Of a stretch of 64,000 nt of DNA, positions 41,690 through 53,474 are shown in pieces. Below the pieces are notes generated by a model, which ran no database searches, was not told the origin of the DNA, and was given only the letters and a program-made list of their open reading frames with translations. The translations under genes and the position numbers were made by a program. Within the stretch, counting starts at the first letter, position 1. The number at the start of each line of letters is the position of its first letter. The stretch comes from Arthrobacter sp. SLBN-122 (lineage in GTDB: Bacteria; Actinomycetota; Actinomycetes; Actinomycetales; Micrococcaceae). The DNA is taken from the NCBI RefSeq assembly GCF_006715165.1, contig NZ_VFMS01000001.1, forward strand, positions 2,852,001 to 2,916,000, given 5' to 3'.

Positions 41690-42124
41690 CTAGATCTCCC
41701 GTTCGGGCTGTTCGCCGAACACGAAGTGCCGACCGCTGACGGACTTCGGTTCTATCTCCACGTAGAAGTCCTTGAGTGTTGGAACCCAGGTCTTCAATCC
41801 GAGTTGCTCAATGGCTGCGAGCTCATCCGAATTGCTGAGGACCCGTGCTGTCCCCCTGAGGACCACGGACCAGGCCTCCTGCGACAGGATGCCGTCCGTC
41901 TCGAACAGCACCTGGGCATTGATGGTGAGCTGCGCGAGTTTGTTTCCCGGAGCCGTTCGAAGATAAAGCTTCCGGTTCGAGGTCACATAGTTCACGGGGA
42001 AGATGTCCGGTTCCCCTGCAACAGAAACCACCAGCCGCCCGTGCTGCGTTGCGGCCAACAGACGCCACGACTGCTCATCATCGAGTTCCAGGACGGGATT
42101 GCCGTCCGCGTGTTCAAACATCAT
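41690..42124 (-). CDS. Pyridoxamine 5'-phosphate oxidase-like (PPOX) protein
   Basis: This is a 144-residue PPOX-fold protein: SWRLLAATQHGRLVVSVAGEPDIFPVNYVTSNRKLYLRTAPGNKL is the flavin/F420/heme-binding start of the fold. Small actinobacterial members are often F420-dependent or heme-binding, and the family cannot be narrowed further here. Two ATGs (42124, 42121) are possible starts. It lies 19 nt from vsr, same strand. Confidence 0.8.
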   Translation of the reverse strand: MMFEHADGNPVLELDDEQSWRLLAATQHGRLVVSVAGEPDIFPVNYVTSNRKLYLRTAPGNKLAQLTINAQVLFETDGILSQEAWSVVLRGTARVLSNSDELAAIEQLGLKTWVPTLKDFYVEIEPKSVSGRHFVFGEQPEREI

Positions 42125-42310
42125 GCGGTCATTCTTCTACTAAGGGTAGAAATACGCCAGAGGCTTTGTACCCCACCTCCCGCCTCTTTGTGACAGGCCG
42201 TCAAGGCTTAACACTTCGGAAACAGGCCTGTGACCGTGCTGTCTTTCCCGCTGGATAGCGTCGCACGCAGGGCCGTGACGGCATCATGCAAACGAAAGCG
42301 AGGCACCCAA

Positions 42311-44038
42311 ATGGGCAGCGACTTGGATTCAACGCAATTACTGGAACCGGAGGCACCCGCCGGTGCCGCCGTCGTCGGACGTTCTCCGGCAAGCACGACG
42401 GCGGGCACTACCGCCGCGCTCAACGCCACCAAGGAAAGCCTGGAGGACTACACCCTGCGGTTCGCGCCGCGCTCCTACCGCAAGTGGAGCGCCGGGGTGG
42501 TGGCCACCAGTGCGCTGGGCGGCATCGCCTACCTGGCGGACTTCTCGATCGGCGCGAACATCGGCATCGCGTACGGCACGGTCAACGCAATCCTGGGAAT
42601 CCTGGTGGCCGCCGTCGTCATCTTCGCCACCGGATTTCCCCTGGCCTATTACGCCGCCCGGTACAACATCGACCTGGACCTGATTACCCGGGGATCCGGC
42701 TTCGGCTACTACGGCTCGGTGGTCACGAACGTTATTTTCGCGACCTTTACCTTCATCTTCTTTGCGCTGGAGGGCTCCATTATGGCGCAGGGGCTGGAGC
42801 TGGGGCTCGGCATCCCGCAGTGGCTGGGGTACGCAGCCTCCACAGTCATCATCATTCCGTTGGTGATTTACGGGATGAACACCCTGGCCAAGCTGCAGGT
42901 GTGGACCACCCCGCTGTGGCTGCTGCTCATGGTGGTTCCCGTGGGCTACCTGCTTGTTTCGCACCCGGAGAGCATCGACAGCTTCTTCGCGTACACGGGT
43001 GCGTCCGGCGACGGTGGGCCGAACCTGGCATCCGTCATGCTGGCCGCCGGCGTGTGCCTGTCCCTCATGGCGCAGATCGCCGAGCAGATCGACTACCTCC
43101 GGTTCATGCCGCCGCGCACCGACGCGAATAAGGGTGCCTGGTGGCGCGCAGTGATCCTCGCGGGCCCGGGCTGGGTGATTTTTGGTGCGATCAAGCAGAT
43201 TGTGGGCCTGTTTATCGCCATCTACCTGATCGCCACGCTGGATCCCGCCGCCTCAGCTACTGCCAATGAGCCCGTGCACCAGTTCCTGGGCGTCTACCAG
43301 GAGATGATGCCTGCCTGGCTGGCCATGACGCTGGCCGTGGTGCTGGTGGTCATCTCGCAGATCAAGATCAACGTCACCAACGCCTATTCGGGCTCCCTGG
43401 CGTGGACAAACTCGTTCACCCGCATCACCAAGACGTACCCGGGCCGGATGGTGTTCGTCGTAGTGAACCTGCTGATCGCGCTGGTCCTGATGGAAGCCAA
43501 CATGTTCGATTTCCTCAACACCATCCTCGGGTTTTACGCCAACTGCGCCATGGCCTGGGTAGTCACGGTGGCGTCCGACATTGCCATCAACAAGTACCTG
43601 CTCAAGATCTCGCCGAAGGTGCCGGAGTTCCGCCGCGGCATGCTGTACGCAGTGAATCCGGTTGGATTCGTGTCCATGCTGGTGTCCGCCGGGGTTTCGA
43701 TTGCCGTGTTCTTTGGGGCGTTCGGTGCCGCCATCCAGCCGTACTCGCCGATCTTCGCGGTGGGCCTGGCACTGGTGCTGCCGCCAGTGCTTGCCGTGGT
43801 AACCCGTGGCCGGTTCTACCTGCGGCGTTTTGACGACGGGATCGACCTGCCAATGTTCGACGCCGACGGGAACCCGAGCGACGCCAAGTTCCTGTGCCAC
43901 GTGACAGGGCTGGAATTTGAGCGGCCGGACATGGTGCGTTCCGCGCAGGACGGGCCCGACGGCGGCATCCAGTATGTTTCTTCGCTCGCCTTGTCTACGG
44001 ACAAGACGGGGGAGTTGGTGCTGCCGGCCCAGAAGTAG
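42311..44038 (+). CDS. NCS1-family nucleobase/cytosine permease-like transporter
   Basis: This is a 575-residue, 12-helix NCS1 transporter. After a 40-residue hydrophilic N-terminus comes SLEDYTLRFAPRSYRKWSAGVVATSALGGIAYLADFSIGANIGIAYG, with DLITRGSGFGYYGSVVTN (helix 3) and KINVTNAYSGSLAWTNSFTRI (helix 8), NCS1 hallmarks. Substrates are usually purines, pyrimidines, allantoin or thiamine-related compounds. I chose ATG 42311 with GAGG upstream; the GTG at 42230 has no RBS. It ends in a strong hairpin. No enzyme in the neighbourhood reveals the cargo. Confidence 0.85.
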   Translation: MGSDLDSTQLLEPEAPAGAAVVGRSPASTTAGTTAALNATKESLEDYTLRFAPRSYRKWSAGVVATSALGGIAYLADFSIGANIGIAYGTVNAILGILVAAVVIFATGFPLAYYAARYNIDLDLITRGSGFGYYGSVVTNVIFATFTFIFFALEGSIMAQGLELGLGIPQWLGYAASTVIIIPLVIYGMNTLAKLQVWTTPLWLLLMVVPVGYLLVSHPESIDSFFAYTGASGDGGPNLASVMLAAGVCLSLMAQIAEQIDYLRFMPPRTDANKGAWWRAVILAGPGWVIFGAIKQIVGLFIAIYLIATLDPAASATANEPVHQFLGVYQEMMPAWLAMTLAVVLVVISQIKINVTNAYSGSLAWTNSFTRITKTYPGRMVFVVVNLLIALVLMEANMFDFLNTILGFYANCAMAWVVTVASDIAINKYLLKISPKVPEFRRGMLYAVNPVGFVSMLVSAGVSIAVFFGAFGAAIQPYSPIFAVGLALVLPPVLAVVTRGRFYLRRFDDGIDLPMFDADGNPSDAKFLCHVTGLEFERPDMVRSAQDGPDGGIQYVSSLALSTDKTGELVLPAQK

Positions 44039-44069
44039 GGAGGCTGGTTCTGGGTGGTCATCTTATGAG

Positions 44070-44105
44070 GGAAGCCGGTGCCTTGGTATGCGCCGGCTTC
44101 CTTTG
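44070..44105 (+). terminator. Terminator after the NCS1 transporter
   Basis: GGAAGCCGG (44070-44078) pairs with CCGGCTTCC (44093-44101) followed by TTTG, 31 nt after the stop codon. Confidence 0.8.
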
Positions 44106-44251
44106 TGACTTCGTCTGTTGCATTTCGGGGTGGTAGAACCGGGAGCGAGTTATGCCTGTGGATAAGTTTAATCGCCGTGGTGTGACGTGGGCTACCCTTA
44201 ACTCACTGTTCGGAGCAAGCCGTCTTGAAACTACTGGGGGAATAGCGGCCC

Positions 44252-44917
44252 ATGACATCACAGAACTTCTTTTCGTCCCGCGCTGTGCGGTCTGGGGCAG
44301 CAGCGCTTGTCATTGGTTTTGCGGTGGTTTTGTCCGGCTGCAATTCCGGTGGCTCTCCCGGGGCCGGCGGCACGTCATCCCCCGTGGCGGCCGAGACGCC
44401 CACGGCCAGTGCCACACCAACCCCCACGCCCACACCCAGCGCCATCTACAAGCCCGCCGACGCGTCAGGCCCGGCCCAAAACGTGCCCGTTCCCGTGCTG
44501 CCCGAAGTGGCCAAGACGGAGACGAAGGAAGGTGCAGAGGCTTTTACGAAGTATTGGTTCTCCGTTCTCAGTTATGCATATGAAACCGGTGACCTTGGCC
44601 TATTCGAGAGTATCGCCCCAAATCCGTGCGAAGCCTGCCAGAAGGTCAGCAAAGTGATTAAAGATTGGCACTCGGAAGGTCGGTGGTTGGTCGGCGGGAC
44701 GTTATCGACACCAGTCACAAATTCAACCTTCACTAAAGGTCAGAATGCGACGTACCAAGTCGCAGTGCAGGTTCATCAAGAGCCCCTGTCGTACATGAGA
44801 GCTGACGGAACTGTGGCGCGGACAGACCCCCAAGCCCCAGATCAAGGCAACCTGCTCATCCTTACTTATGGTGAGGATGGATGGTCGGTGGTCGAGCTCG
44901 GAAGCATAGCTGGATAG
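44252..44917 (+). CDS. DUF6318-type lipoprotein
   Basis: This is a 221-residue exported lipoprotein: a signal peptide ending in VVLSGCNSGG (lipobox LSGC, lipidated Cys about 30), a Thr/Pro-rich spacer (TPTPTPTPSAIYKPADA), and a globular domain with FTKYWFSVLSYAYETGDLGLFESIAPNPCEACQKVSKVI. The CEAC pair and the NTF2-like pattern fit the DUF6318 family of Arthrobacter relatives. It is anchored to the outer face of the membrane. From about 44530 the DNA is visibly lower in GC than around it, suggesting recent transfer. The next gene starts 3 nt after the stop. Confidence 0.75.
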   Translation: MTSQNFFSSRAVRSGAAALVIGFAVVLSGCNSGGSPGAGGTSSPVAAETPTASATPTPTPTPSAIYKPADASGPAQNVPVPVLPEVAKTETKEGAEAFTKYWFSVLSYAYETGDLGLFESIAPNPCEACQKVSKVIKDWHSEGRWLVGGTLSTPVTNSTFTKGQNATYQVAVQVHQEPLSYMRADGTVARTDPQAPDQGNLLILTYGEDGWSVVELGSIAG

Positions 44918-44920
44918 CAA

Positions 44921-45850
44921 ATGTTCCTTCTGCGGCTGCTCTCTCTCCTATTCGTGGTCGTCATGACTGTTGGATCTACTGCTGGGGCAGCCCGGGCGGA
45001 GGGCGCTGACGATCCAGAATTTGGTGGTGCTTGGAGTCCCGGTCTCACTATGGGGGCTCACACTTGGGACCCCGAACGAAATGAGTTCGTCCCGGCGGAC
45101 CCGATGGTGCCCTCAAACGACCCCAACGAGTACAAGTACGAGCTCCAATGCCACCTCGGCGGAGGGGATTTCGACACTCCGTGCCTTGCCCGCCAGCTCG
45201 ACTGCAAGGACCGGGAGGACGGCGCCAAGGGCATTCCGGTCATGTGGCTGTCGCGGCCAAGAGGCGTACCAGGCGCGGTTTGGGCGCACCACTCGGGACC
45301 CACCTGCCTTTACGATCCCAAGCCCGAGGATCTCCTGCCCCGGATCGCCGCCGATATCCAGCGGCAGTTCCAGAACCTGCCGGTCAGTGCGGGGAAGGTC
45401 GTGGCGCAGCCCAGCCCCAATACCTTGAGAGGCGCTGAGACCAACTTCTACGCGGAAGCGGCGGAACAGCAGTTCGACATCACCATGTTCGGCCAACAGG
45501 TTCACGTTGTGGCAACGCCGGTCCAGTACACCTGGAATTACGGGGACGGCACGGTCTTCGGACCGCAACCGTCGATGGGTGGAGCATTGCCCCAGGACCG
45601 GTGGGGCGAGAAGACCCGGACCAGCCACGCATACGCATCCACCGGTGACTTCCAAGTGGTGCTGACGACGTCGTTCCAAGGCACCTATTCGGTGAACTCC
45701 GGCCCGCCCCTTCCAATCCCCGGCCAGGGCCAGTTCAGCGCCCCGCCGCAAGGCATCAGCGTCTGGCGGTCGCTCACCCGCAACTACGCGGACGATTGCA
45801 ACGCCAATCCCCGGGGGCAGGGGTGTCCGGGTGCCGGAGCACCGCGCTAG
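44921..45850 (+). CDS. Exported protein with PKD-like region, partner of the lipoprotein
   Basis: This is a 309-residue protein with a signal peptide (MFLLRLLSLLFVVVMTVGSTAGAARA, cut about 27). The middle has two Cys pairs (QCHLGGGDFDTPCLARQLDC). The C-terminal part YTWNYGDGTVFGPQ...RTSHAYASTGDFQVVLTTSFQGTYSV looks like a PKD fold (WNYGDG...HxYxxxGxFxV). The end is CNANPRGQGCPGAGAPR. It probably faces the envelope together with the lipoprotein encoded just upstream. Function is unknown; the pair is recurrent in related genomes as far as I recall. Confidence 0.72.
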   Translation: MFLLRLLSLLFVVVMTVGSTAGAARAEGADDPEFGGAWSPGLTMGAHTWDPERNEFVPADPMVPSNDPNEYKYELQCHLGGGDFDTPCLARQLDCKDREDGAKGIPVMWLSRPRGVPGAVWAHHSGPTCLYDPKPEDLLPRIAADIQRQFQNLPVSAGKVVAQPSPNTLRGAETNFYAEAAEQQFDITMFGQQVHVVATPVQYTWNYGDGTVFGPQPSMGGALPQDRWGEKTRTSHAYASTGDFQVVLTTSFQGTYSVNSGPPLPIPGQGQFSAPPQGISVWRSLTRNYADDCNANPRGQGCPGAGAPR

Positions 45851-45970
45851 GGCGGGAGTGAAAAGACAGCACTCTGTGATCCCCGTCGCACCAGCAAAAG
45901 TTCGGAATAGTTGCACGCGCCCCACAGTTGGCATAGGCAGTACGTCTTCAGCCTTCGAAAGGAACTGCGC

Positions 45971-47041
45971 ATGCTGTTTTCCCCTCTCACCCTCGGCGAA
46001 CTGGAACTTCCCAACCGGCTGGTGATGGCACCCCTCACCCGCCTCCGCGCTGGTGAGAAGGGCGTCCCGGGCCCGCTCGTCGTCGAGCACTACCGCCAGC
46101 GCGCGTCCCTTGGCCTCATCGTCAGCGAGGGCATTTACCCCACCCCCGTGGGCCAGGCTTACCCCGGACAGCCTGGGATCGTCACTCAGGAGCAGGTGGC
46201 CGGGTGGAAGAAGGTTACTGACGCAGTCCACGCCGAAGGCGGCCGCATGTTCGCCCAGATCATGCATGGCGGCCGGGTTTCCCACCCGGACATCATCGGT
46301 GGGCTTCCCGTCGTAGGTCCCAGCGCCGTAGCAATTGACGGTGTTGTCCGGACGCCGGCCGGCAAACAGCAGTACCCGGTGCCGCATGCACTCACCACGG
46401 ACGAGCTCCCCATGGTCATCCAGGAAATCGTCAACGCCTCCCTGAATGCCATGGAGGCAGGGTTCGACGGCGTGGAGCTGCACTCGGCCAACGGCTACCT
46501 GCTGCACGAATTCCTGGCGCCAAACTCCAACATCCGGACGGACAGCTACGGCGGATCGCCCCAGAACCGTGCCCGCTTTGTCATCGAAACCATCAATGCC
46601 GTGGTTGCAGCCCTTGGCGCGAACCGGGTGGGCCTGCGCATTTCCCCAGAGCACAACGTCCAGGGCATTGCCGAGACGGATGCCGCGGATGTTCGTGCCA
46701 CTTACGAGGTCCTCGTGGACAGCATCGCGGCGCTCAACCTGGCATACCTGAGCATCCTGCACCACGAACCTGCCGGTGAACTCGTCCAGGACCTTCGCGC
46801 ACGCTTCGGCGGCACCTTCCTGGTCAACACCGGCTTCGGCGTGATCACCACAAGGGAAGAAGCCGTGAGCCTGGTGGCCGAGGGCCACGCGGACGCTGTG
46901 GTGGTTGGCCGCCCCGCAATCGCCAACCCGGACCTCGCCCGCCGTTGGAAGGAAAGCCTTCCGCTGAACGAGCCCGACGCCTCCACGTTCTACGCAGAGG
47001 GCGCCACCGGTTACACGGATTACCCGGTGTACCAGGGCTAA
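45971..47041 (+). CDS. Old-yellow-enzyme-type ene-reductase
   Basis: This is a 356-residue FMN TIM-barrel: FSPLTLGELELPNRLVMAPLTRLRA (FMN loop with the Thr/Cys switch here as Thr), QIMHGGRVSHPD, GFDGVELHSANGYLLHEFLAPNSNIRTDSYGGS (His/Asn-equivalent HSANGYL) and NTGFGVIT...ADAVVVGRPAIANPDL. It reduces activated C=C bonds with NAD(P)H. ATG 45971 has AAAGGA upstream; the frame opens further but lacks an RBS. It ends in a long hairpin. Physiological substrate unknown. Confidence 0.9.
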   Translation: MLFSPLTLGELELPNRLVMAPLTRLRAGEKGVPGPLVVEHYRQRASLGLIVSEGIYPTPVGQAYPGQPGIVTQEQVAGWKKVTDAVHAEGGRMFAQIMHGGRVSHPDIIGGLPVVGPSAVAIDGVVRTPAGKQQYPVPHALTTDELPMVIQEIVNASLNAMEAGFDGVELHSANGYLLHEFLAPNSNIRTDSYGGSPQNRARFVIETINAVVAALGANRVGLRISPEHNVQGIAETDAADVRATYEVLVDSIAALNLAYLSILHHEPAGELVQDLRARFGGTFLVNTGFGVITTREEAVSLVAEGHADAVVVGRPAIANPDLARRWKESLPLNEPDASTFYAEGATGYTDYPVYQG

Positions 47042-47070
47042 GAGGCTGATCAGCCACTTTGAACAAAACG

Positions 47071-47105
47071 ACGACGGCGGCGCCCATCATGGGTGCCGCC
47101 GTCGT
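47071..47105 (+). terminator. Terminator after the ene-reductase gene
   Basis: A 15-bp stem, ACGACGGCGGCGCCC with GGGTGCCGCCGTCGT (one G-U pair), lies 30 nt after the stop. The following 47106-47275 has no gene, only a small GAGGCC/GGCCTC hairpin near 47143-47162. Confidence 0.8.
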
Positions 47106-47275
47106 TGGCTGTCTGGGGTGCTGGTCCCGGGCAGCGGCGCCGTGGAGGCCATCCGACGGCCTCCCGGCTGAAGACTTATGTGGCCCGCCGGACTCCATCG
47201 GATGCCGGCGGTGATCAGATGCTACTCCATCGAATGGACTCTTACCAGAGCCATTTTTGCCATGCGGAAAACGGG

Positions 47276-47572
47276 CTAAAGCACCGCTTCGCGGCCGGTG
47301 CCTTCCTTCATCACCAAGCGTCCGTCCTCGATGGACACCAGCACGCTTTTGGGCCTGCCGCTGACCTTGGTGATGGCTTTCAGGCCACGGTTGGTGACCT
47401 CGACACCAACCTGGGCACCTTTGGCCGGCAGCTCTACGGAGACCTCTGATGCGATGCCGAGAAGCGGATTCGTGGAGATGCCCAAATCCCTCCGCACTGC
47501 CTTCCCGTTCACGGTTACGGTGATGTTCGCCTCGTCGAACCCGTCCTGGAACACAACCAGCAATTCCCGCAT
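47276..47572 (-). CDS. Small protein of unknown function
   Basis: This is a 98-residue protein starting MRELLVVFQDGFDEANITVTVNGKAV and rich in beta-strand patterns (ASEVSVELPAKGAQVGVEVTNRGLKAITKVSG). It has GAGG 5 nt before the ATG at 47572 and stops with TAG at 47276. It is divergent from tex. I do not recognise a family; it may be a small beta-sandwich. The frame continues upstream but that part has no start signal. Confidence 0.6.
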   Translation of the reverse strand: MRELLVVFQDGFDEANITVTVNGKAVRRDLGISTNPLLGIASEVSVELPAKGAQVGVEVTNRGLKAITKVSGRPKSVLVSIEDGRLVMKEGTGREAVL

Positions 47573-47721
47573 GGTGGCCTCTTCCTCGAGCATGGGTGCC
47601 AGTGATGGCAAGTCCACTACAGCACTTTGCGCGCCCCAGGGGAATAGCTGCTGTTCCCGGCGGCACCTCCGCGGGCTTGGTGGCGGTGGAGCCCCGCAGG
47701 CCCGTAAGGCAAGATGTTCTG

Positions 47722-50184
<2,463 letters not shown>

Positions 50185-50230
50185 CCCTCCGGGTCCTTTG
50201 GCAGCGGCCGATTTTCTGCAAGGGTGGAGT

Positions 50231-50551
50231 ATGACCTACTTCCTGGAATACACCGTTCCTACTGCCCCCGGTGATACCGAATTCGAGTTCCCGCATGACG
50301 AGATCAACTCAGGCACCACGGTCCCGCTGACCCAGACAGGCGCCGACGTGGTGCACACTCCCGACCTCCCGGCCCGCACCGGAATTATTGGGGCCACCGT
50401 TCCGGAGGCCAAGCTTGAGGCTGAGCAGCTGATTACCCACAGCCGCGCCTCGGAAGCATCCCTGTACTTTGACCCGTCGAACTCGCTGCAGGCGGGTGTG
50501 GGCACGCTGGTGAGCACTTTCAGTGAAGGCCGCGGCTGGCAGGACGTCTAG
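50231..50551 (+). CDS. Hypothetical 106-residue protein
   Basis: This is a short soluble protein beginning MTYFLEYTVPTAPGDTEFEFPHDEINSGTTVPL, with no signal peptide or membrane segment. An AGGGTGG RBS is close to the ATG. It follows tex on the same strand by 46 nt. I recognise no domain. The frame extends back into tex, but MTYFLEY is the sensible start. Confidence 0.6.
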   Translation: MTYFLEYTVPTAPGDTEFEFPHDEINSGTTVPLTQTGADVVHTPDLPARTGIIGATVPEAKLEAEQLITHSRASEASLYFDPSNSLQAGVGTLVSTFSEGRGWQDV

Positions 50552-50580
50552 CCTCAGGCGTTCAGCCTGGATTTTGGCGT

Positions 50581-51387
50581 TCAGGCAGTGCCGCTGATCA
50601 GGCGTGGCCGCCCGAATCGCGTGCGTACTCCCGGCGAAAAGAGGACAGACTCCGGCGAACCGCTAACGGTGATGCCTGCCGCCTTGATCAACCCGTCCTT
50701 GAGCTCGTGGACCTCCGCACCGAAGAGCGGCCATGCCTGATGGCTGTTTGGTATGTAGGCGCTCCTGCCAAAGAAGCGGCCGTGCATGCCGAACCTGGCA
50801 GTCAGAAAGACGGATAGGGGATCACTTGCGGCCGTACGAAGCCTGGGAACTACCGTGAAGTCGCTTCGTGCTGCTGTGGAACCAAACCGACGCACGGAAT
50901 AGCCCACAGGGAATTCGTCCGTGATGGAAGCAGCCTCCGCCCCGCCGTTCTCATGCTGCCGGCCGCTACCGCCGGGAAAGGGCGGCCATTGCCGAATGCG
51001 CGACCATACGTAGGGAATTTCCACCGCCCGCGTAGCCAGAACGACCGGCAGCCGGTCCGCATCCAGGCTCAGGAACACCACGCCGCGGGTGCCGTTTGGT
51101 TCCCGTGAGTAAAGCCGCACGTTGACCTCGTTGAAGCTTCCCAAATAGGGAATGCCCGGGCCTCGTCCAATTCCGGCCTGCTCCATGCGAAAGCCGATCA
51201 GTCCCACCCATGAACTGCCGTCAAACACATCCGGCCGTACCCCGTCAGGCATGAAAGCCGCTGCCTCTTCCACCGGGATGCGCCAGTGGAGGAAAACGGC
51301 GTCAAGCCACCGCTGGTCGGAGAACACCGGCGCGGGAAGTTCCGGCGGCCGCGGCCACGCTGCTGCCGCATTCAAATGTTCAGTCAA
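50581..51387 (-). CDS. DUF2071 (YqjF-like) family protein
   Basis: This is a 268-residue protein of the DUF2071 family: QRWLDAVFLHWRIPVEEAAAFMPDGVRPDVFDGSSWVGLIGFRM and NEVNVRLYSREPNGTRGVVFLSLDADRLPVVLATRAV are the family core. Its biochemical role is not established. It starts with ATG overlapping the DUF222-HNH stop by 4 nt, so it is downstream in the same minus-strand transcript. Convergent with the 106-residue gene. Confidence 0.82.
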   Translation of the reverse strand: MTEHLNAAAAWPRPPELPAPVFSDQRWLDAVFLHWRIPVEEAAAFMPDGVRPDVFDGSSWVGLIGFRMEQAGIGRGPGIPYLGSFNEVNVRLYSREPNGTRGVVFLSLDADRLPVVLATRAVEIPYVWSRIRQWPPFPGGSGRQHENGGAEAASITDEFPVGYSVRRFGSTAARSDFTVVPRLRTAASDPLSVFLTARFGMHGRFFGRSAYIPNSHQAWPLFGAEVHELKDGLIKAAGITVSGSPESVLFSPGVRTRFGRPRLISGTA

Positions 51388-53399
51388 GGTCCGTCTGCTC
51401 CTTCGCTCGGCCCACCAAGCTTAACGGGCATTGCCGCCGCCAACGGCGGCTGAGCGGTACTTACTCCTTCGACGCGGCCACATGTCCCTGCCGGAGGGAC
51501 ATGTGGCGCTCTGGAGTCCTCTTCGTCGCATCGTTCATCCGCTTCCCTGGGGGTTTGCGGGTGGTGGGGGTGGTTTGAAGTAGTGGTTTTGTTGTGGTGT
51601 TTGGGTGGGGTCGATGTGGGGTGGGGGTATGAAGATGGGTGTGTGCCGTTGGTGGTGGTGATTTTCCATTGTTCTTTGTGGATGAGGTGGTGGTGGTGGC
51701 TGCAGAGCAGGACGCCGTTTCCGGTGGTGGTGGGTCCGCGGTGTGACCAGTAGGTGATGTGGTGGGCTTCGCACCAGGGTGCGGGGATGGTGCAGTTGGG
51801 GAAGGCGCAGCCTTGGTCGCGGGCGGTGAGGGCGGTTCGTTGGGCTGGGGTGAAGAGGCGGGTTTTGCGGCCGAGGTCGAGGATTTCGCCGCCGGTGCCC
51901 AGGAGTGCGGGGATGATGTCGGCGTCGCAGGCGATTTTGCGCAGGGTGGCCGCGGCGACGGGGCCGGTGAACATGAAAGTGCCTGTCCCTGTTCCCGGCC
52001 GGGTTTCTAGCTGTACCCCTGTTGTTGATTCTGTTCTTCCAGAGGTGCTGAGGGTTTCGGGGAAGAGGTCCTGGTAGTGGATGGTGGCGATGATCTGGGG
52101 GCGGTTGCCGCCGGTGGTGGGCAGGGTGTTGGTGGCGAGGGCGGTTTTGGCGGCGGTGATGATGCCGTCGAGTTGTTTTTGGGCGCGGGTGCGCCGGTCC
52201 AGGTCAATCTGGGCGGTGTGTTCGGTTGCGGTGTTCGCCGTTGGGCTGTCCCCGGTGCCCGTGCCTGTGCCTGCGGTGCTGCCGTTTCCGGTGCTGGTGT
52301 CGGGGGTGGTGGTGCGGGGGTTGGTGGCGGTGTTCATGACGGTGAGGAGGTGTTCGTATTGGTCGGTGGTGGCGAAGATTTCGACGTGGTGCAGGCCGTG
52401 GCGGGGTTTGCGGATGAAGGCGCCTTGGGTGTGGCGGAGGGCTTCTTCGGTGGGTTCGGTGCCGTCGGCGTCGATGGTGTCGGTCCAGCGTTGGGCCAGG
52501 CGGGTGAGGAAGTCGGGGTCGGTGGTGGTGGCGGCGTGGGTGAGGTGGTGTTCGATCCGGTCCAGGGTGTCCGGGTTGGTGTGGTGCTGGAGCCGGTCCA
52601 GGGTGGCGGTGATGAGGGTCGCGGCGTGCGAGGACGCCGCCGGTGCCTGGGGGTTGGCGTCCGATCGCGGGCCCGGGGTGAGGGCGGCGGCGAGGTGTGG
52701 GCGGGCTGGTGGGAGTGGTTCGCCGGTGAGGGTGGTGCCGGGGAGGACCTGCCGGGCGAGGGTGAGGCGGCGGCGGGCTTCGCGGATGGGGATCCGCAGG
52801 CGGAGGCGGAGGAACTCTGCGGTGTTCCGGCAGCCGTCGTCGGCCGGAGACGCCGCGAGGCGGCCGGGTGCAGCGGCTGGCCCGGGCCGGGAGGGCGATC
52901 CGGGCCACTCGGCGTCGGTTTCGCGCACAGCTGTTGGGCCGGTCTTCAGGGTTTCGGCACCGTTGGCGTCCCATCCGGTGATCCAGCCCCGGGCCCGGCT
53001 GCCGCGGGTCTTGGCCGTGGCGGTGTCGTTGATGGCCTGGGTGCGGGTCCGGTCCACGGCGCCGGCCGAGAGGATCTGCAGGTATTCCGCGGTGCGGACC
53101 AGCTCTTCAACCGCGTCGGCGAAGTCGGCGGCCTCGACATAGGAGGCGGCGGCCAGCACGTCGGGGGCGGCCAGGGCAGCGGCCGCAAGCCGCGCACCCA
53201 GTCCGTCCAACAAATTACGTGCAACAGGTGCCACGTCCCGTCCAACAGGTGCCGCGGCAGCCGGGAGACCATGGGATGGCCGTGCGGGCTCCTCGCCGGT
53301 GACTGCAACCTGCCGGGGGACTGCCTGAAGGTGGGCCGGGCGCGGCAGCCAACTGCCGGCGTCGTCCGCCTGCCCAAGATCTTCCCCGATGGCCTCCAT
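51384..53399 (-). CDS. DUF222/HNH endonuclease-like protein
   Basis: This is a 671-residue protein. The DUF222 region holds RNTAEFLRLRLRIPIREARRRLTLARQVLPG and RHTQGAFIRKPRHGLHHVEIFATTDQYEHLLTVMN. The C-terminal HNH nuclease has CAFPNCTIPAPWCEAHHITYWSHRGPTTTGNGVLLCSHHHHLIH, with paired Cys/His for zinc. The DUF222-HNH family is multi-copy in Arthrobacter and mycobacteria, where it resembles intron-encoded or 13E12-type repeats; function is unclear. Low-complexity Thr/Gly insert near 360 and a disordered tail are notable. The frame begins at 53399. Confidence 0.85.
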   Translation of the reverse strand: MEAIGEDLGQADDAGSWLPRPAHLQAVPRQVAVTGEEPARPSHGLPAAAAPVGRDVAPVARNLLDGLGARLAAAALAAPDVLAAASYVEAADFADAVEELVRTAEYLQILSAGAVDRTRTQAINDTATAKTRGSRARGWITGWDANGAETLKTGPTAVRETDAEWPGSPSRPGPAAAPGRLAASPADDGCRNTAEFLRLRLRIPIREARRRLTLARQVLPGTTLTGEPLPPARPHLAAALTPGPRSDANPQAPAASSHAATLITATLDRLQHHTNPDTLDRIEHHLTHAATTTDPDFLTRLAQRWTDTIDADGTEPTEEALRHTQGAFIRKPRHGLHHVEIFATTDQYEHLLTVMNTATNPRTTTPDTSTGNGSTAGTGTGTGDSPTANTATEHTAQIDLDRRTRAQKQLDGIITAAKTALATNTLPTTGGNRPQIIATIHYQDLFPETLSTSGRTESTTGVQLETRPGTGTGTFMFTGPVAAATLRKIACDADIIPALLGTGGEILDLGRKTRLFTPAQRTALTARDQGCAFPNCTIPAPWCEAHHITYWSHRGPTTTGNGVLLCSHHHHLIHKEQWKITTTNGTHPSSYPHPTSTPPKHHNKTTTSNHPHHPQTPREADERCDEEDSRAPHVPPAGTCGRVEGVSTAQPPLAAAMPVKLGGPSEGADGP

Positions 53400-53474
53400 A
53401 ACCCAACTCTGCCAGCCACCACCGACAAAGAAGAGACCCCAGAACCCCTATGTGGAAAACCCGGACAGCCGCGC

